The position numbers and the translations under genes are program-made. From positions 3,038,001 through 3,102,000 of the forward strand of contig NZ_RAPR01000001.1 of NCBI RefSeq assembly GCF_003610235.1: a stretch of DNA of 64,000 nucleotides, written 5' to 3'. This document shows, in pieces, positions 31,606-40,369 of the stretch (its first letter is position 1; each line of letters starts with the position of its first letter). The stretch is from Catellatospora citrea (lineage in GTDB: Bacteria; Actinomycetota; Actinomycetes; Mycobacteriales; Micromonosporaceae). Under the pieces are notes generated by a model. It was not told the origin of the DNA. It saw nothing but the letters and a program-made list of their open reading frames with translations, and searched no databases.

Positions 31606-32391
31606 GTGTCATGGCAAGACCTTCCCGCCGGCCTGCGCCACCTGATCGAGGCCGAGGTGGGAGTCCTCGTCTGCGCCGAGCAGGTCGGCACCGGGCACAA
31701 CTGCCTGCTCGGCATGGTCATGCACACGGCGCACGACCGCTACTTCCTCAAGGGCGTCCCCGCCGACCATAAGCGGGCCGTCTGGACCCAGAGCAACGAG
31801 GCCGCGATCAACCCCCACGTCCGGCACGTGTCGGCACCACTCGCCTTCCACGTAGCCGCCGACGGCTGGGACGTGCTCGGCTTCCGGCACCTCGACGCTC
31901 AACACGCCGACTTGAGCCCCGGCTCACCGGACCTATCGAAGATCACCGCGAGCCTGCAGGCCCTCAACGCCATTCCCGCCCCTGACGGGCTCACGCTGCG
32001 CACCGCCGAAGATCGCTGGCGCGACTACGCAGGCGACCACGCGCACCTGCTCGCTGGGACGACCGTCGCGCACACGGATCTGCATCGCCACAACATCCTG
32101 ATCGACGGCACCGCGAAGTTCGTCGACTGGGCGTGGCCGACCCTCGCCGCACCCTGGTTCGATACCGCCTGCGTGGGACTACAACTCATCCACGCAGGCC
32201 ACACGCCTAAGGACGCCGAGCTATGGTGCCAGGACTCCCCCGCCTTCGCCGCTGCCTCCGAGCAAGCGGTGACGACCTTCGTCACCGCCGCCCGAAGCCT
32301 GTGGGCCGAGATCGCCACCGCCGACCCCCAACAGTGGAAGGCCGAAGTCGCTGAGGCCGCCTGTACCTGGGCGGAGTACCGGAACGGGTAG
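31606..32391 (+). CDS. APH/choline-kinase-like phosphotransferase associated with the RiPP cassette
   Basis: About 261 residues. The catalytic loop VAHTDLHRHNIL (HxDxxxxN) and a metal-binding DxD-like FVDWAWP are those of the aminoglycoside phosphotransferase fold. The N-terminal lobe is short, and Lys in FLKGVP may bind ATP. Start choice: a GTG at 31510 lies inside the hairpin and is unlikely; AAGGAG at 31582-31587 would suit a CTG at 31594, otherwise GTG 31606. It probably phosphorylates the peptide, a cofactor or a small molecule; the substrate is unknown. Confidence 0.7.
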   Translation: MSWQDLPAGLRHLIEAEVGVLVCAEQVGTGHNCLLGMVMHTAHDRYFLKGVPADHKRAVWTQSNEAAINPHVRHVSAPLAFHVAADGWDVLGFRHLDAQHADLSPGSPDLSKITASLQALNAIPAPDGLTLRTAEDRWRDYAGDHAHLLAGTTVAHTDLHRHNILIDGTAKFVDWAWPTLAAPWFDTACVGLQLIHAGHTPKDAELWCQDSPAFAAASEQAVTTFVTAARSLWAEIATADPQQWKAEVAEAACTWAEYRNG

Positions 32392-32644
32392 CGGCCGGCC
32401 AACTGCGGATCGCGTGCCGAATCGGCTCGGGTCGTGGTCGTCCTGAGATCCACTTGAACCACTCTGTGCACTCTTCGAAGGGCGTTACGGAAACGACACC
32501 CGTCCGATCCCCGACCGACGCTCGCCAGCAAGATCAAAGCCGAGAGATGACGGCAACTGACGGCGTATATCAACAGGTCACGGCGCATCCGAGCACACAT
32601 TGAGCGCACCCGGACCCGCATCCCAGCCATCCCTGGAATGCCAG

Positions 32645-32675
32645 AAGCCCCGTCTGACCAGGTCAGACGGGGCTT
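32645..32675 (+). terminator. Terminator at the right end of the island
   Basis: A 15-bp perfect hairpin (AAGCCCCGTCTGACC and its complement, 1-nt centre) followed by TTTT on the plus strand, just inside the right att repeat. It can end the island's plus-strand transcripts and also stop tRNA-Lys transcription on the minus strand. Confidence 0.75.
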
Positions 32676-32680
32676 TTGCT

Positions 32681-32729
32681 GTGCGCCGCCAGGGACTCGA
32701 ACCCCGAACCCGCGGATTAAGAGTCCGCT
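32681..32729 (-). repeat. Right attachment-site repeat within intact tRNA-Lys
   Basis: 49-bp perfect direct copy of 18773-18821. It lies within the 3' part of the intact tRNA-Lys gene, with one extra base beyond the tRNA end. It defines the right junction of the island. Confidence 0.9.
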
Positions 32730-32754
32730 GCTCTGCCAGTTGAGCTAGCGGCGC
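32682..32754 (-). tRNA. tRNA-Lys (anticodon CTT)
   Basis: A 73-nt cloverleaf on the minus strand: acceptor GCGCCGC paired with GCGGCGC, discriminator A, anticodon loop CTCTTAA, T-loop GTTCGAGTC. CCA is not encoded. The 3' end has been rebuilt by the island, which inserted immediately downstream. Confidence 0.95.
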
Positions 32755-33193
32755 TCGTTGGCAACGGAGAGAACATTAGCACGGCGATCCGTGGGATCTC
32801 CAACCGGTTACCGAACACCCCCACCGCGTCGCCGAACCCTCCCAAACCGCCCGCAAAACCGCCTCAAACCAGCAGATCACCGGCACCCCGGAACCCCGCC
32901 AGTCCAGCCACAGAGGGTCACCGGGGCCTCGTGTGATCACCCTCACTTGAAGATCAACACCCCGTCGACACACCACACTCCGATGTAGGACCCACGCCCG
33001 CTCCCCCGATTTCCCCGAGGAGTGACCAAAAGGTCTACCGCCTTCCGTGAGCGTCCGCGCGGCGGTCCGGGCGCACCCTGGCCGCCCCGAACGCGCCTGG
33101 GTTCCGAGATTCCGTCAGAACCTGCCATGACGCCCAACCGTTTACGGCAGGATGTGAACCGGGACATAACGGCAGTAATGGGTGGGTGGCGTC
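32755..33193. other. Intergenic region between tRNA-Lys and the first L,D-transpeptidase
   Basis: About 440 bp. It should contain the tRNA-Lys promoter (a TAATGT-like -10 on the minus strand near 32772-32777) and the promoter of the transpeptidase gene. I see no credible gene; the sequence is C-rich and low in coding character. Confidence 0.4.
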
Positions 33194-34477
33194 ATGAGTG
33201 CTCTGCGCAGGTTCGGTCTCGTCGCGGCGGCTGCGGCCGTGCTCGTACCGTTGGGTTCGTGCACGGGCAAGTCCGCCGGGTCCAAGGAACAGGCCGCTCC
33301 ACAGCCCGCTCCTCCGGCGCAGACCCTGGAGCTGACTCCCGTCGCCGAGCAGAAGGACCTGCCGGTCAGCACCGAGATCGGCATCACCGTCGCGAACGCG
33401 GGCGTACGGTCGGTCGCCCTCGCCAACGCCAAGGGCCGGCTGATCCCGGGCCGGATGCGCCCCGGCGGCGCGGCCTGGATCCCGGACCGCCCGCTGGACT
33501 ACAAGAGCCGCTACTCGGTCACGGTCACCGCCACCGACGGGCGGCGGGCGATCACGAAGTCGACCTCGTTCAGCACGATGGCGGAGCCGCAGCGGCAGGT
33601 CGGCACGGGCATGTACCTGTTCGACGGCAACACCTACGGCGTGGCGATGCCGGTGGTGGTGGAGTTCTCCGAGCAGATCCCGGAGTCGGCGCGGGCGCAG
33701 GTGGAGTCGCGGCTGTTCGTGACGACCACGCCGGCGCAGCCGGGGGTGTGGCACTGGATGAGCGGGCGGCAGGTGACCTACCGGGCGCCGGAGTACTGGA
33801 AGCCGGGCACGGTGCTCAGCGTGCGGGCGGCGCTGAAGGGCCTGCCGATGGGCGAGGGCCGGTTCGGCGACGACGACCGCAAGGCCACCGCGAAGATCGC
33901 GGACGAGAAGCTGGAGCTGATCGTCAAGAACTCGAACAAGCACATCGAGGTCTTCCGCAACGGAAAGAAGATCAAGTCGATGCCGGTGAGCCTGGGCAAG
34001 GCGAGCACGCCGTCCTCCTCCGGCACCATGGTGATCATGGACAAGCAGGAGTCCACCATCTTCGACACCACCGGCGAACCGGGTGACCAGTACCGGGTGG
34101 CGATCCAGTACGCGCAGCGGCTGACCTGGGGCGGGGAGTTCATCCACTCGGCCCCGTGGAGCGTCGGCGACCAGGGCAACCGCAACGTGTCGCACGGCTG
34201 CCTGAACGTCTCCTACGGCAACGCGGTGTGGCTGTTCCAGAACACGCACGTGGGCGACCCGGTGACGGTCAAGGGCACGGGGGTGAAGCTGGAACGCGGG
34301 AACGGCTTCACCGCGTGGGACCTGAGCTGGAAGGAGTTCGTCAAGGGCAGCGCGCTGCCGGTTCCGCAGGAGTTGCTCGACCCGGTGCCGGCGGTGGCGC
34401 CCTCCGCCTCCCCCTCCCCGAGCGCCAGCGCCAGCGCCGCTGCGGTGACCCCATCCCCGTCGGATCCGACAAACTAG
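33194..34477 (+). CDS. Lipoprotein L,D-transpeptidase (Ig-like plus YkuD)
   Basis: A 427-residue envelope enzyme. The N-terminal signal with lipobox LGSC (Cys near residue 23) indicates a lipid anchor. It is followed by Ig-like domains (around 45-230) and a YkuD catalytic domain whose signature is HSAPWSVGDQ...NVSHGCLNVS, with the nucleophilic Cys in SHGC. Such actinobacterial Ldts form 3-3 cross-links in peptidoglycan. The C-terminal tail after about residue 390 is Pro/Ser/Ala-rich. ATG 33194 is chosen over GTG 33182. A paralogue follows 128 bp downstream in the same direction. Confidence 0.9.
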   Translation: MSALRRFGLVAAAAAVLVPLGSCTGKSAGSKEQAAPQPAPPAQTLELTPVAEQKDLPVSTEIGITVANAGVRSVALANAKGRLIPGRMRPGGAAWIPDRPLDYKSRYSVTVTATDGRRAITKSTSFSTMAEPQRQVGTGMYLFDGNTYGVAMPVVVEFSEQIPESARAQVESRLFVTTTPAQPGVWHWMSGRQVTYRAPEYWKPGTVLSVRAALKGLPMGEGRFGDDDRKATAKIADEKLELIVKNSNKHIEVFRNGKKIKSMPVSLGKASTPSSSGTMVIMDKQESTIFDTTGEPGDQYRVAIQYAQRLTWGGEFIHSAPWSVGDQGNRNVSHGCLNVSYGNAVWLFQNTHVGDPVTVKGTGVKLERGNGFTAWDLSWKEFVKGSALPVPQELLDPVPAVAPSASPSPSASASAAAVTPSPSDPTN

Positions 34478-34530
34478 TCCGTTTTATCCTCTTATATAAC
34501 GGTGTGCAGCCTCACTGGATGCAACCAAGT

Positions 34531-34553
34531 CCTCAACGTGAGCGTCGTTGAGG
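34531..34553. repeat. Short inverted repeat between the two transpeptidase genes
   Basis: CCTCAACG / CGTTGAGG arms with a 7-nt loop, about 50 bp upstream of the second transpeptidase start. Possible operator or weak terminator. Confidence 0.35.
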
Positions 34554-34605
34554 CAGTATGGACACGCGCATCGCGCACACACCCCTCGATCTTGGTGAGG
34601 AGCCT

Positions 34606-35940
34606 ATGCCCACCCCCGATCTCCCGACCCCCATGTCCATGACCCGGCGGCGCGCGCTCACCGCGCTCGGCCTGGCCGGCGCGGGTGTCGCCGGAGTGGC
34701 CGGCCTGGCTGCCTGCACGGGCGACAAGTCGCCGGTCTGGAACGGCGCGGACGGCGGCGGCGACAAGCCGGCCGAGACGCCGCCGAAGGCGACCGTCACG
34801 ATCAGCGGCCCGGCCGCCGACGCCAAGGACGTGCCGGCCGGCGCGGAGCTGGTGTTCGCCGCGACCGAGGCCGTGACCACCACGGTCTCGCTGAAGGACG
34901 CCGCCGGCGTCGAGGTGAAGGGTGCCATGCACCCCGACGGCGCGGGCTGGCTGCCGGAGAAGGCACTGGCCTTCGGCACGGCCTACACCGCGACCGTGAC
35001 CGCGACCGGCGACGACGGCAAGCCCGCCACCGCGACCACGACGTTCACCACCATGGCCAAGCCGACCAAGCTGGTCGGGATCAGCAGCTTCCTGGCCGAC
35101 AACGCCGTCGTCGGCGTCGGCATGGTGCTGATCTTCAGGACCAGCCGGGACATCGCAAAGGCCGACCGGGCCGCGGTCCAGCGCCGCCTGATGGTGCAGA
35201 CCGAGCCGTTCCACGAAGGCATCTGGACCTGGTACACCGCTCGCGAGCTGCACTGGCGGCCGAAGGAGTTCTGGAAGGCCGGCACGACGATCTCCGTCAA
35301 CGTGCGGGCCGGCGGCCTGCCGATGGGCGGCGGCTACTACGGCCGCCGCGACTCCACGCTGGTCTGCAAGGTCGGGCCGGACCTGCAGCTGCGGGTCGAC
35401 GACAAGACCCACAAGATGACGGTGCATCAGGACGGCAAGGTCATCAAGACGATCCCGGTCAGCCTGGGCCGCCCGAGCATGCCGTCCTCCAGCGGCACGA
35501 TGATCATCATGGAGAAGAAGCGGAACACCGTCTTCGACACCATGGACGCCCCGAACCCGGCCAACCGCTACCGCACCCCGGTGGAGTACGCCCAGCGGAT
35601 GACCTGGGGCGGCGAGTTCATCCACGCCGCACCGTGGTCGGTGCAGAACCAGGGTCGCACCAACGTGTCGCACGGCTGCGTGAACGTGTCCATGGCCAAC
35701 GCCGCCTGGCTGTTCGCCAACACCCTGATCGGCACGCCGATCACCACCAAGGGCACGCCGCGCAGGCTCGACTACGGCAACGGCTGGACCGACTGGGACA
35801 AGAGCTGGGAGCAGTACGTGAAGGGCAGCGCCATTCCGTACGCCCCGCCGGCCGAGCCCACGCCCGACCCGTCGACGACGCCGTCCACCGGCCCGTCCGA
35901 CACCCCCTCAGCGGGCCCCTCGGGCACACCGAGCGCCTGA
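34606..35940 (+). CDS. Tat-exported lipoprotein L,D-transpeptidase (Ig-like plus YkuD)
   Basis: 444 residues from ATG 34606 (GAGGAG 4-9 nt upstream). The signal carries a twin-arginine motif (MTRRRALTALG) and a lipobox ending LAAC, so it is probably exported folded and lipidated. Ig-like domains precede the YkuD domain with HAAPWSVQNQ...NVSHGCVNVS (catalytic Cys in SHGC). The sequence is closely related to the upstream transpeptidase except for the export signal and the tail, which is Pro/Thr/Ser-rich. It makes 3-3 peptidoglycan cross-links. Confidence 0.9.
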   Translation: MPTPDLPTPMSMTRRRALTALGLAGAGVAGVAGLAACTGDKSPVWNGADGGGDKPAETPPKATVTISGPAADAKDVPAGAELVFAATEAVTTTVSLKDAAGVEVKGAMHPDGAGWLPEKALAFGTAYTATVTATGDDGKPATATTTFTTMAKPTKLVGISSFLADNAVVGVGMVLIFRTSRDIAKADRAAVQRRLMVQTEPFHEGIWTWYTARELHWRPKEFWKAGTTISVNVRAGGLPMGGGYYGRRDSTLVCKVGPDLQLRVDDKTHKMTVHQDGKVIKTIPVSLGRPSMPSSSGTMIIMEKKRNTVFDTMDAPNPANRYRTPVEYAQRMTWGGEFIHAAPWSVQNQGRTNVSHGCVNVSMANAAWLFANTLIGTPITTKGTPRRLDYGNGWTDWDKSWEQYVKGSAIPYAPPAEPTPDPSTTPSTGPSDTPSAGPSGTPSA

Positions 35941-35950
35941 CGAGCAGCAG

Positions 35951-35981
35951 AAAGCCCCGGCGGGAATCCCGCCGGGGCTTT
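35951..35981. terminator. Bidirectional hairpin terminator
   Basis: A 15-bp perfect hairpin (AAAGCCCCGGCGGGA and complement, single-base loop) 10 bp after the second transpeptidase stop and 10 bp from the 3' end of tRNA-His. It is well placed to terminate both. Confidence 0.8.
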
Positions 35982-35990
35982 CTCGTATGG

Positions 35991-36064
35991 GGTGATCGAC
36001 GGGACTTGAACCCGCGACCCCCGGGACCACAACCCGGTGCTCTACCAGCTGAGCTACGACCACC
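35991..36064 (-). tRNA. tRNA-His (anticodon GTG)
   Basis: A 74-nt cloverleaf including the extra G-1 paired with C73, a hallmark of tRNA-His. The anticodon loop is TTGTGGT and the T-arm GCGGGTTCAAGTCCCGT. No CCA encoded. Flanked by the hairpin at its 3' side. Confidence 0.95.
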
Positions 36065-36177
36065 ATCGCGCCACCGCCGACCTTGCGGCCGCGGCGACTG
36101 ACCAATGATAGCGGTACCCCCCGGCCTCACGTCGAGCGGGTATCGCTGTGTCCCCCGCTACCTTGAGTTTCCGAGGT

Positions 36178-36798
36178 TCAGGGCAGCAGCATCGTCGCCG
36201 CGATGCGCTTGGCCTCGTCGACGTCCGGACCGGGCTGCGGCACGAAGATCGCCTCGCGGTAGTAGCGCAGCTCCCGTATGCTCTCCCGGATGTCGGCCAG
36301 GGCCCGGTGGGCCAGCCCCTTCTCCGGCTGGCCGAAGTACACCCGGGGATACCAGCGGCGGCACAGCTCCTTCACCGACGACACGTCGATCATGCGGTAG
36401 TGCAGGTGCGTGTCGAGGCGGGGCATGTCCCGGACGATGAAGCCCCGGTCGGTGGCGATCGAGTTGCCACACAGGGGCGCGGTGCGCGGCTCGGTGACGT
36501 ACTTGGTGACGTACTCCAGCACCATGTCCTCGGCCTGCTCGACGGTGACCGTGGACCGGCGCACCGCCTCGGTCAGGCCCGATTTCTCGTGCATCTGCTT
36601 CACCACGTCGACCATGCCGTCGAGGGCGGCGTCGTCGGTGTGGATCACGACGTCCACCCCGTCGCCCAGCACGTTCAGGTCGGCATCGGTGACCAGGGCC
36701 GCTACCTCGATCAAGGCGTCGCTGCCCAGGTTCAGGCCGGTCATCTCACAGTCGATCCATACCAGATGGTCGGCGCTTCGCAGATCTCCCACCGGCAC
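36178..36798 (-). CDS. orn: Oligoribonuclease
   Basis: A 206-residue DEDDh 3'-5' exoribonuclease that degrades 2-5 nt RNAs and pGpG in the cytoplasm. Catalytic motifs: [10 protein letters not shown] (Exo I Asp/Glu), [11 protein letters not shown] (Exo II) and [11 protein letters not shown] (Exo III with His and Asp). Length and motif spacing are those of Orn. GTG start. It stands alone, divergent from the glycosyltransferase gene. Confidence 0.95.
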   Translation of the reverse strand: MPVGDLRSADHLVWIDCEMTGLNLGSDALIEVAALVTDADLNVLGDGVDVVIHTDDAALDGMVDVVKQMHEKSGLTEAVRRSTVTVEQAEDMVLEYVTKYVTEPRTAPLCGNSIATDRGFIVRDMPRLDTHLHYRMIDVSSVKELCRRWYPRVYFGQPEKGLAHRALADIRESIRELRYYREAIFVPQPGPDVDEAKRIAATMLLP

Positions 36799-36888
36799 AG
36801 CGTACGCCGTATGGCCGCACTGTCAGTGTCGCCACCGTCGGGCCAGGGGCATGCCTGTGCGGTCCCCGTGGCGGATAGGGTGGCGACC

Positions 36889-38100
36889 ATGTCCCAGGTC
36901 CGCACCCGCGACCCGCTCGTGCGGGTGCTCACCGTGATCGCCGTGCTCGTGCTGGCCGCCGTCGCCTTCTGGCGGCTGCGGGTGGAGCACGACTTCTTCG
37001 ACCTGAAGATCTACATGTCCGCGGTGAACTGGTGGGGCGACGGCCACGACCTGTACGACTACGCCCAGCCCGACCGGGTGCAGGGCGCGCTGTACTTCAC
37101 CTACCCCCCGTTCGCGGCGCTGCTGCTGTTCCCGTTCGGCCTGCTGCCGCTGGGCGTGACCCAGGCGCTGTTCACGCTGGGCACCGTCGCCGCCGTGGTG
37201 GTCACCACCTACTGGCTGGTGGCCCCACTGGCCCGCCGGCAGGGGTGGCCGGCCTGGTACGCGGTGGGCATCGGCGCGCCGCTGGTGCTGGTCATCGAGC
37301 CGCTGCGGGAGACCATCACGTTCGGCCAGATCAACATGCTGCTGATCCTGCTGATCATGATGGACCTGCTGGTGCTCGGGCCGCGCGGCTCGAAGTGGAC
37401 CGGTGTCGGCATCGGCGTGGCCACCGCGCTGAAGCTGATTCCCGGCCTGTTCATCGTGTACCTGCTGGTCACCCGCCAGTGGCGGGCGGCGGTCACGGCG
37501 ATGGGCGCGGCCGCAGGGGTGACCCTGCTGCCCGCCGCGATCGCGCCGCGGGCCTCGTGGGACTTCTGGACCTCGGCGCTGTGGGACACCGCCCGGGTGG
37601 GCCGCCTCGACTACACCGGCAACCAGTCGCTGCAGGGCATGCTGGCCCGGTTCGTCGCGCCGGAGCAGCCCGCGAAGTGGCTCTGGCTGCTGCTGGCCCT
37701 GGCGGTGCTGGGCTTCGGCATGTGGCGGGCGGCGCGGGCGGGCCTGGCCGGCGACGCGGTGACCGGACTGGCGCTGACCGGCCTGGTGTCGGGGCTGATC
37801 AGCCCGATCACCTGGCCGCACCACCTCTACTGGTTCGTGCCCGCGATCGTGACGCTGCTCGTCGCGGCACAGCGGGCGGGTGACGGCCGCCGGTGGGGCT
37901 GGCTCGCCTTCGCGGCCGGCACGTACGCCGTCTGCGTGATCGGCGTGGTCTCGGTGGTGGACTGGGGCGTGGCCGCGGTGCCCACGGACACCGTGGGACT
38001 TTTCCTGGCCCGCAACGCCTACGTCCTTCTCAGCCTGGTGCTGCTGGTCTTCCTGCCGATCAACCGACCAGGGGATTATCCCACGTCAAGGGCTATATAG
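36889..38100 (+). CDS. GT87-family (DUF2029) membrane glycosyltransferase
   Basis: A 403-residue polytopic protein with about 10 transmembrane segments. A first-loop DFFDLKIYMSAVNWWGDGHDLYDY segment supplies the catalytic Asp typical of polyprenyl-phosphate-mannose-dependent GT87/GT-C enzymes, and FTYPPFAALLLFPF follows. Homologues in mycobacteria (PimE type) add mannose to lipoglycans outside the membrane. The ATG at 36889 is chosen; GTG 36880 is an alternative, and the very long upstream reading frame overlaps orn and is not coding. Confidence 0.8.
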   Translation: MSQVRTRDPLVRVLTVIAVLVLAAVAFWRLRVEHDFFDLKIYMSAVNWWGDGHDLYDYAQPDRVQGALYFTYPPFAALLLFPFGLLPLGVTQALFTLGTVAAVVVTTYWLVAPLARRQGWPAWYAVGIGAPLVLVIEPLRETITFGQINMLLILLIMMDLLVLGPRGSKWTGVGIGVATALKLIPGLFIVYLLVTRQWRAAVTAMGAAAGVTLLPAAIAPRASWDFWTSALWDTARVGRLDYTGNQSLQGMLARFVAPEQPAKWLWLLLALAVLGFGMWRAARAGLAGDAVTGLALTGLVSGLISPITWPHHLYWFVPAIVTLLVAAQRAGDGRRWGWLAFAAGTYAVCVIGVVSVVDWGVAAVPTDTVGLFLARNAYVLLSLVLLVFLPINRPGDYPTSRAI

Positions 38101-38255
38101 CCAGTCTTGTCCGTTCTGACGGTTTTACCGTAACGTGAACGGCAGGGACAACGTCTCCCCCGGGACAGGTCCCCAAGTGGTGACACCGTTCCCCCGGTGA
38201 GAGCGGCCCGTACGCCGGTACGTGCGGGCCGCTCGACTTGTCTCCGGCAAACCCG

Positions 38256-39494
38256 TCAGACCCGCTGCCGCGGGCGGTCCAGCCGCAGCGCGCAGGCGGG
38301 GCGGGGCAGCCACTCCCGCACGAACTCCTCGGTGATCACGTCCCGGACCGGCTCGGTCGCGGGCAGCGTGCCGCGCGGCGGCGGCCACGGCAGCTCAGGC
38401 GCGGCAACGGTGCGCATCGCGGGCACGGCCGGCCCGGCGACGCCGAAGGCGCCGACCCCGGACAGCGTGTCGGCGGTCAGCGGGTCGGCGAGCATCGTGT
38501 CGGCGAGCATCGTGTCGCCGAGCGCCGCGTCGTCGAGCCCGGCGCCGGACCTGGCGGGCGCCGTCGCGGCCTGCAGGCAGGTCACGATCGACGCGGCGGT
38601 CGGGCCGGTGTACGGCGCGCCCGCCCAGGGGACGGTCAGCGGTGCGTGTTCGGCCCGCTCGGCGCCCTGCGGCACGCGTACCCCTGGCTGGTCCGCGTGC
38701 GGCGCACGCTGCTCAGGGGCCGGCGGCAGGGTGACCTCGGTGTCCCCGGACAGCACCGGCCTGGTGTCGGTGGACAGCAGCGCGGTCAGCGCGCCGTCAC
38801 CGGTCGTGTCGGCCGCCTGTTCGCGGGTCCGGGACGGCCAGGCCAGCGTCACGAAGGCCAGGATCAGCAGCACCATGCCGAGGATGAGCAGCCCCCACGA
38901 GGCCGAGCCGAGCCAGGTCGCGCCGAGCGCCACGTCCAGGCTCGCCGCGTCCGACGGCAGCGCGGGGCCGCCGCCTGCCGGGGTGTCCCGCAGCACCACG
39001 ACCAGGGCCAGGTGCTGTCCCCGGTCCAGTTGCGGATTCCAGGACAGCGAGCCCAGTCCCTGTCGCAGCCAGAACTCCTCGGCCAGCGGGTCGCGCGGAT
39101 CCCGGCCGGGCGCGTCCATCCGGTTGGTGCGCAGCACCACCGGCCCCGACCCGACGACGGTCTGCGCCACCTCGGTGTAGCGGATGCCCGCCAGGTACGC
39201 GGCCACCTCGTCGGGCGCGGCGACGCCGATGAACGCGGGCGTGTTAGCCGAGCTCGCCGACAGGCGCACGGTGGTCGCGCCGACCCGCGCGTACGGCACA
39301 TCGCGCTGCAGCAGCGCGTCCAGGTCGGGCACCACCAGCACCCGGTTGGCGTCCTTGGGCGAGGCGATCGCGGCATGGAACGCGCCGTCGGGGCTGTCGT
39401 GGCGGGCCAGCCAGGCCGCGCCGCCCCCCGCGGCCAATGCGGGCACCGCGATGAGCAGGGCCAGCAGGCCGACGAGAACACGAACAGCGCGCAT
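38256..39494 (-). CDS. Exported membrane protein at the end of the copper locus
   Basis: 412 residues from ATG 39494 (GGGAGG upstream). An N-terminal signal anchor (RVLVGLLALLIAVPALAAG), an extracytoplasmic domain of about 150 residues with no motif I recognise, a second transmembrane helix near 190-212 (GLLILGMVLLILAFVTLAW), and a long Ala/Asp/Pro-rich cytoplasmic tail with short DTMLAD repeats. It is the last gene of the minus-strand run after YcnI. Function unknown. Confidence 0.65.
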   Translation of the reverse strand: MRAVRVLVGLLALLIAVPALAAGGGAAWLARHDSPDGAFHAAIASPKDANRVLVVPDLDALLQRDVPYARVGATTVRLSASSANTPAFIGVAAPDEVAAYLAGIRYTEVAQTVVGSGPVVLRTNRMDAPGRDPRDPLAEEFWLRQGLGSLSWNPQLDRGQHLALVVVLRDTPAGGGPALPSDAASLDVALGATWLGSASWGLLILGMVLLILAFVTLAWPSRTREQAADTTGDGALTALLSTDTRPVLSGDTEVTLPPAPEQRAPHADQPGVRVPQGAERAEHAPLTVPWAGAPYTGPTAASIVTCLQAATAPARSGAGLDDAALGDTMLADTMLADPLTADTLSGVGAFGVAGPAVPAMRTVAAPELPWPPPRGTLPATEPVRDVITEEFVREWLPRPACALRLDRPRQRV

Positions 39495-39630
39495 CGGGTG
39501 TCCTCCCAGGGCTCGCCGGTGGGACGGCGAGGCTCTCCGCGCGCCGGTGATCGAGGCGCGCTCTCCCGGGACAACGCGGCCGGGCACCCGGCAGATGCGG
39601 GCACCCGGCCGATGACGACCGTGCGGATGA

Positions 39631-40332
39631 CTAGCGCGCGGGCTCCTTGCGGGTACGCGCCAGCGCCACTCCGGCAAGGATCAGGGCCAACAGGCCGGCG
39701 ATCAGACCGGCCACGCCGAACCAGTCCGTGCCACTGCTCTTGGTGTCGCCGACGGCGAGGGTGTTGTCCGTCGCCGGGGTGGCCTCGGCGCCCGCCGCCG
39801 CGGGCAGCAGCGTCAGCACCGGGGCCGGGCTCTCCGGCTCCGCGCCGTCGTTGGCGGGCGGGTCGATCCAGCGCACCACCGCCCCGTCGGAGTAGGTCTG
39901 CAGCGTCTTGAAGACCATCTTGTCGACCTTGGGCAGCGGGCCCATGGACACCGGGAACTCCTGGAACTGGCCGGGTTTGACCGCCGCGTCCGGCGAGGTC
40001 GCGGTCCAGGTCAGCGTGGAGACGACCTCGCTGACCGGGCTGCCGTGCACCTCGATCGGCGTGGCCAGCTTGCGCTTGGCCACGGTCACCGTCCAGCCGG
40101 GGACCGGCATCGTGGTGACCGACGCGACCGGGGCGTCCTCCGGCAGGTACACCTCGACCTTGGTGGTGTTCGTGTCGTCGGACTCGTTCGGCACCCGGAA
40201 CGCCACGCGGGCGTAGCCGCCCTGCACGGCCTCCTTCGGGTTGACCGTGACGTGGGCCGACGCGGGCACGGCGACGGCCAGCAGGCCGAGCACCGTCACT
40301 GCGACCACACCGAGGCGGCGCGTCATCTTCAT
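39631..40332 (-). CDS. YcnI-like (DUF1775) copper-binding membrane protein
   Basis: A 233-residue protein. The signal peptide ends PASA, so the mature chain starts HVTVNPKEA, the YcnI hallmark in which the N-terminal His binds Cu(II). The DUF1775 beta domain follows (RVPNESDDTNTTKVEVYLP, GWTVTVAKRKL, FQEFPVSMGPLP). A linker and a C-terminal transmembrane helix (around 207-226) anchor it with the domain outside. The gene follows the CopC-CopD fusion by 37 bp, matching the ycnJ-ycnI pairing of copper acquisition loci. Confidence 0.85.
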   Translation of the reverse strand: MKMTRRLGVVAVTVLGLLAVAVPASAHVTVNPKEAVQGGYARVAFRVPNESDDTNTTKVEVYLPEDAPVASVTTMPVPGWTVTVAKRKLATPIEVHGSPVSEVVSTLTWTATSPDAAVKPGQFQEFPVSMGPLPKVDKMVFKTLQTYSDGAVVRWIDPPANDGAEPESPAPVLTLLPAAAGAEATPATDNTLAVGDTKSSGTDWFGVAGLIAGLLALILAGVALARTRKEPAR

Positions 40333-40369
40333 GCCTGGACCTTTCGTACGGCTCAGCGGGTGCCGAGCG

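Larger units (their letters stand above)
18773..32729. mobile_element. Genomic island integrated at tRNA-Lys(CTT), about 13.9 kb, without recognisable integrase
   Basis: The two ends are a 49-bp perfect direct repeat of the tRNA-Lys 3' part. The intact tRNA gene at the right end points its 3' end into the island, and the displaced fragment lies at the left end. This is the classic geometry of integration into a tRNA 3' end. Cargo: nuclease plus STAND-like NTPase, a giant nuclease/TPR/PIN protein, an HTH/TPR regulator, NUDIX, small Cys-motif proteins and a RiPP cassette. Codon use inside includes several TTA codons, and the left half looks less GC-rich than its flanks. None of the readable genes shows tyrosine or serine recombinase motifs, so the island is either immobilised or moved in trans. 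Confidence 0.85.

Noticed and set aside
32025..32630. Minus-strand 201-codon frame near the right island end as a possible integrase
   Set aside because: Mostly antisense to the kinase-like gene, with no R-H-x-x-R-Y recombinase motifs; it reads as a high-GC shadow.
38470..38520. Short tandem repeat with GAGCATCGTGTCG units
   Set aside because: It encodes DTMLAD repeats in the low-complexity tail of a membrane protein; too short for a functional array.
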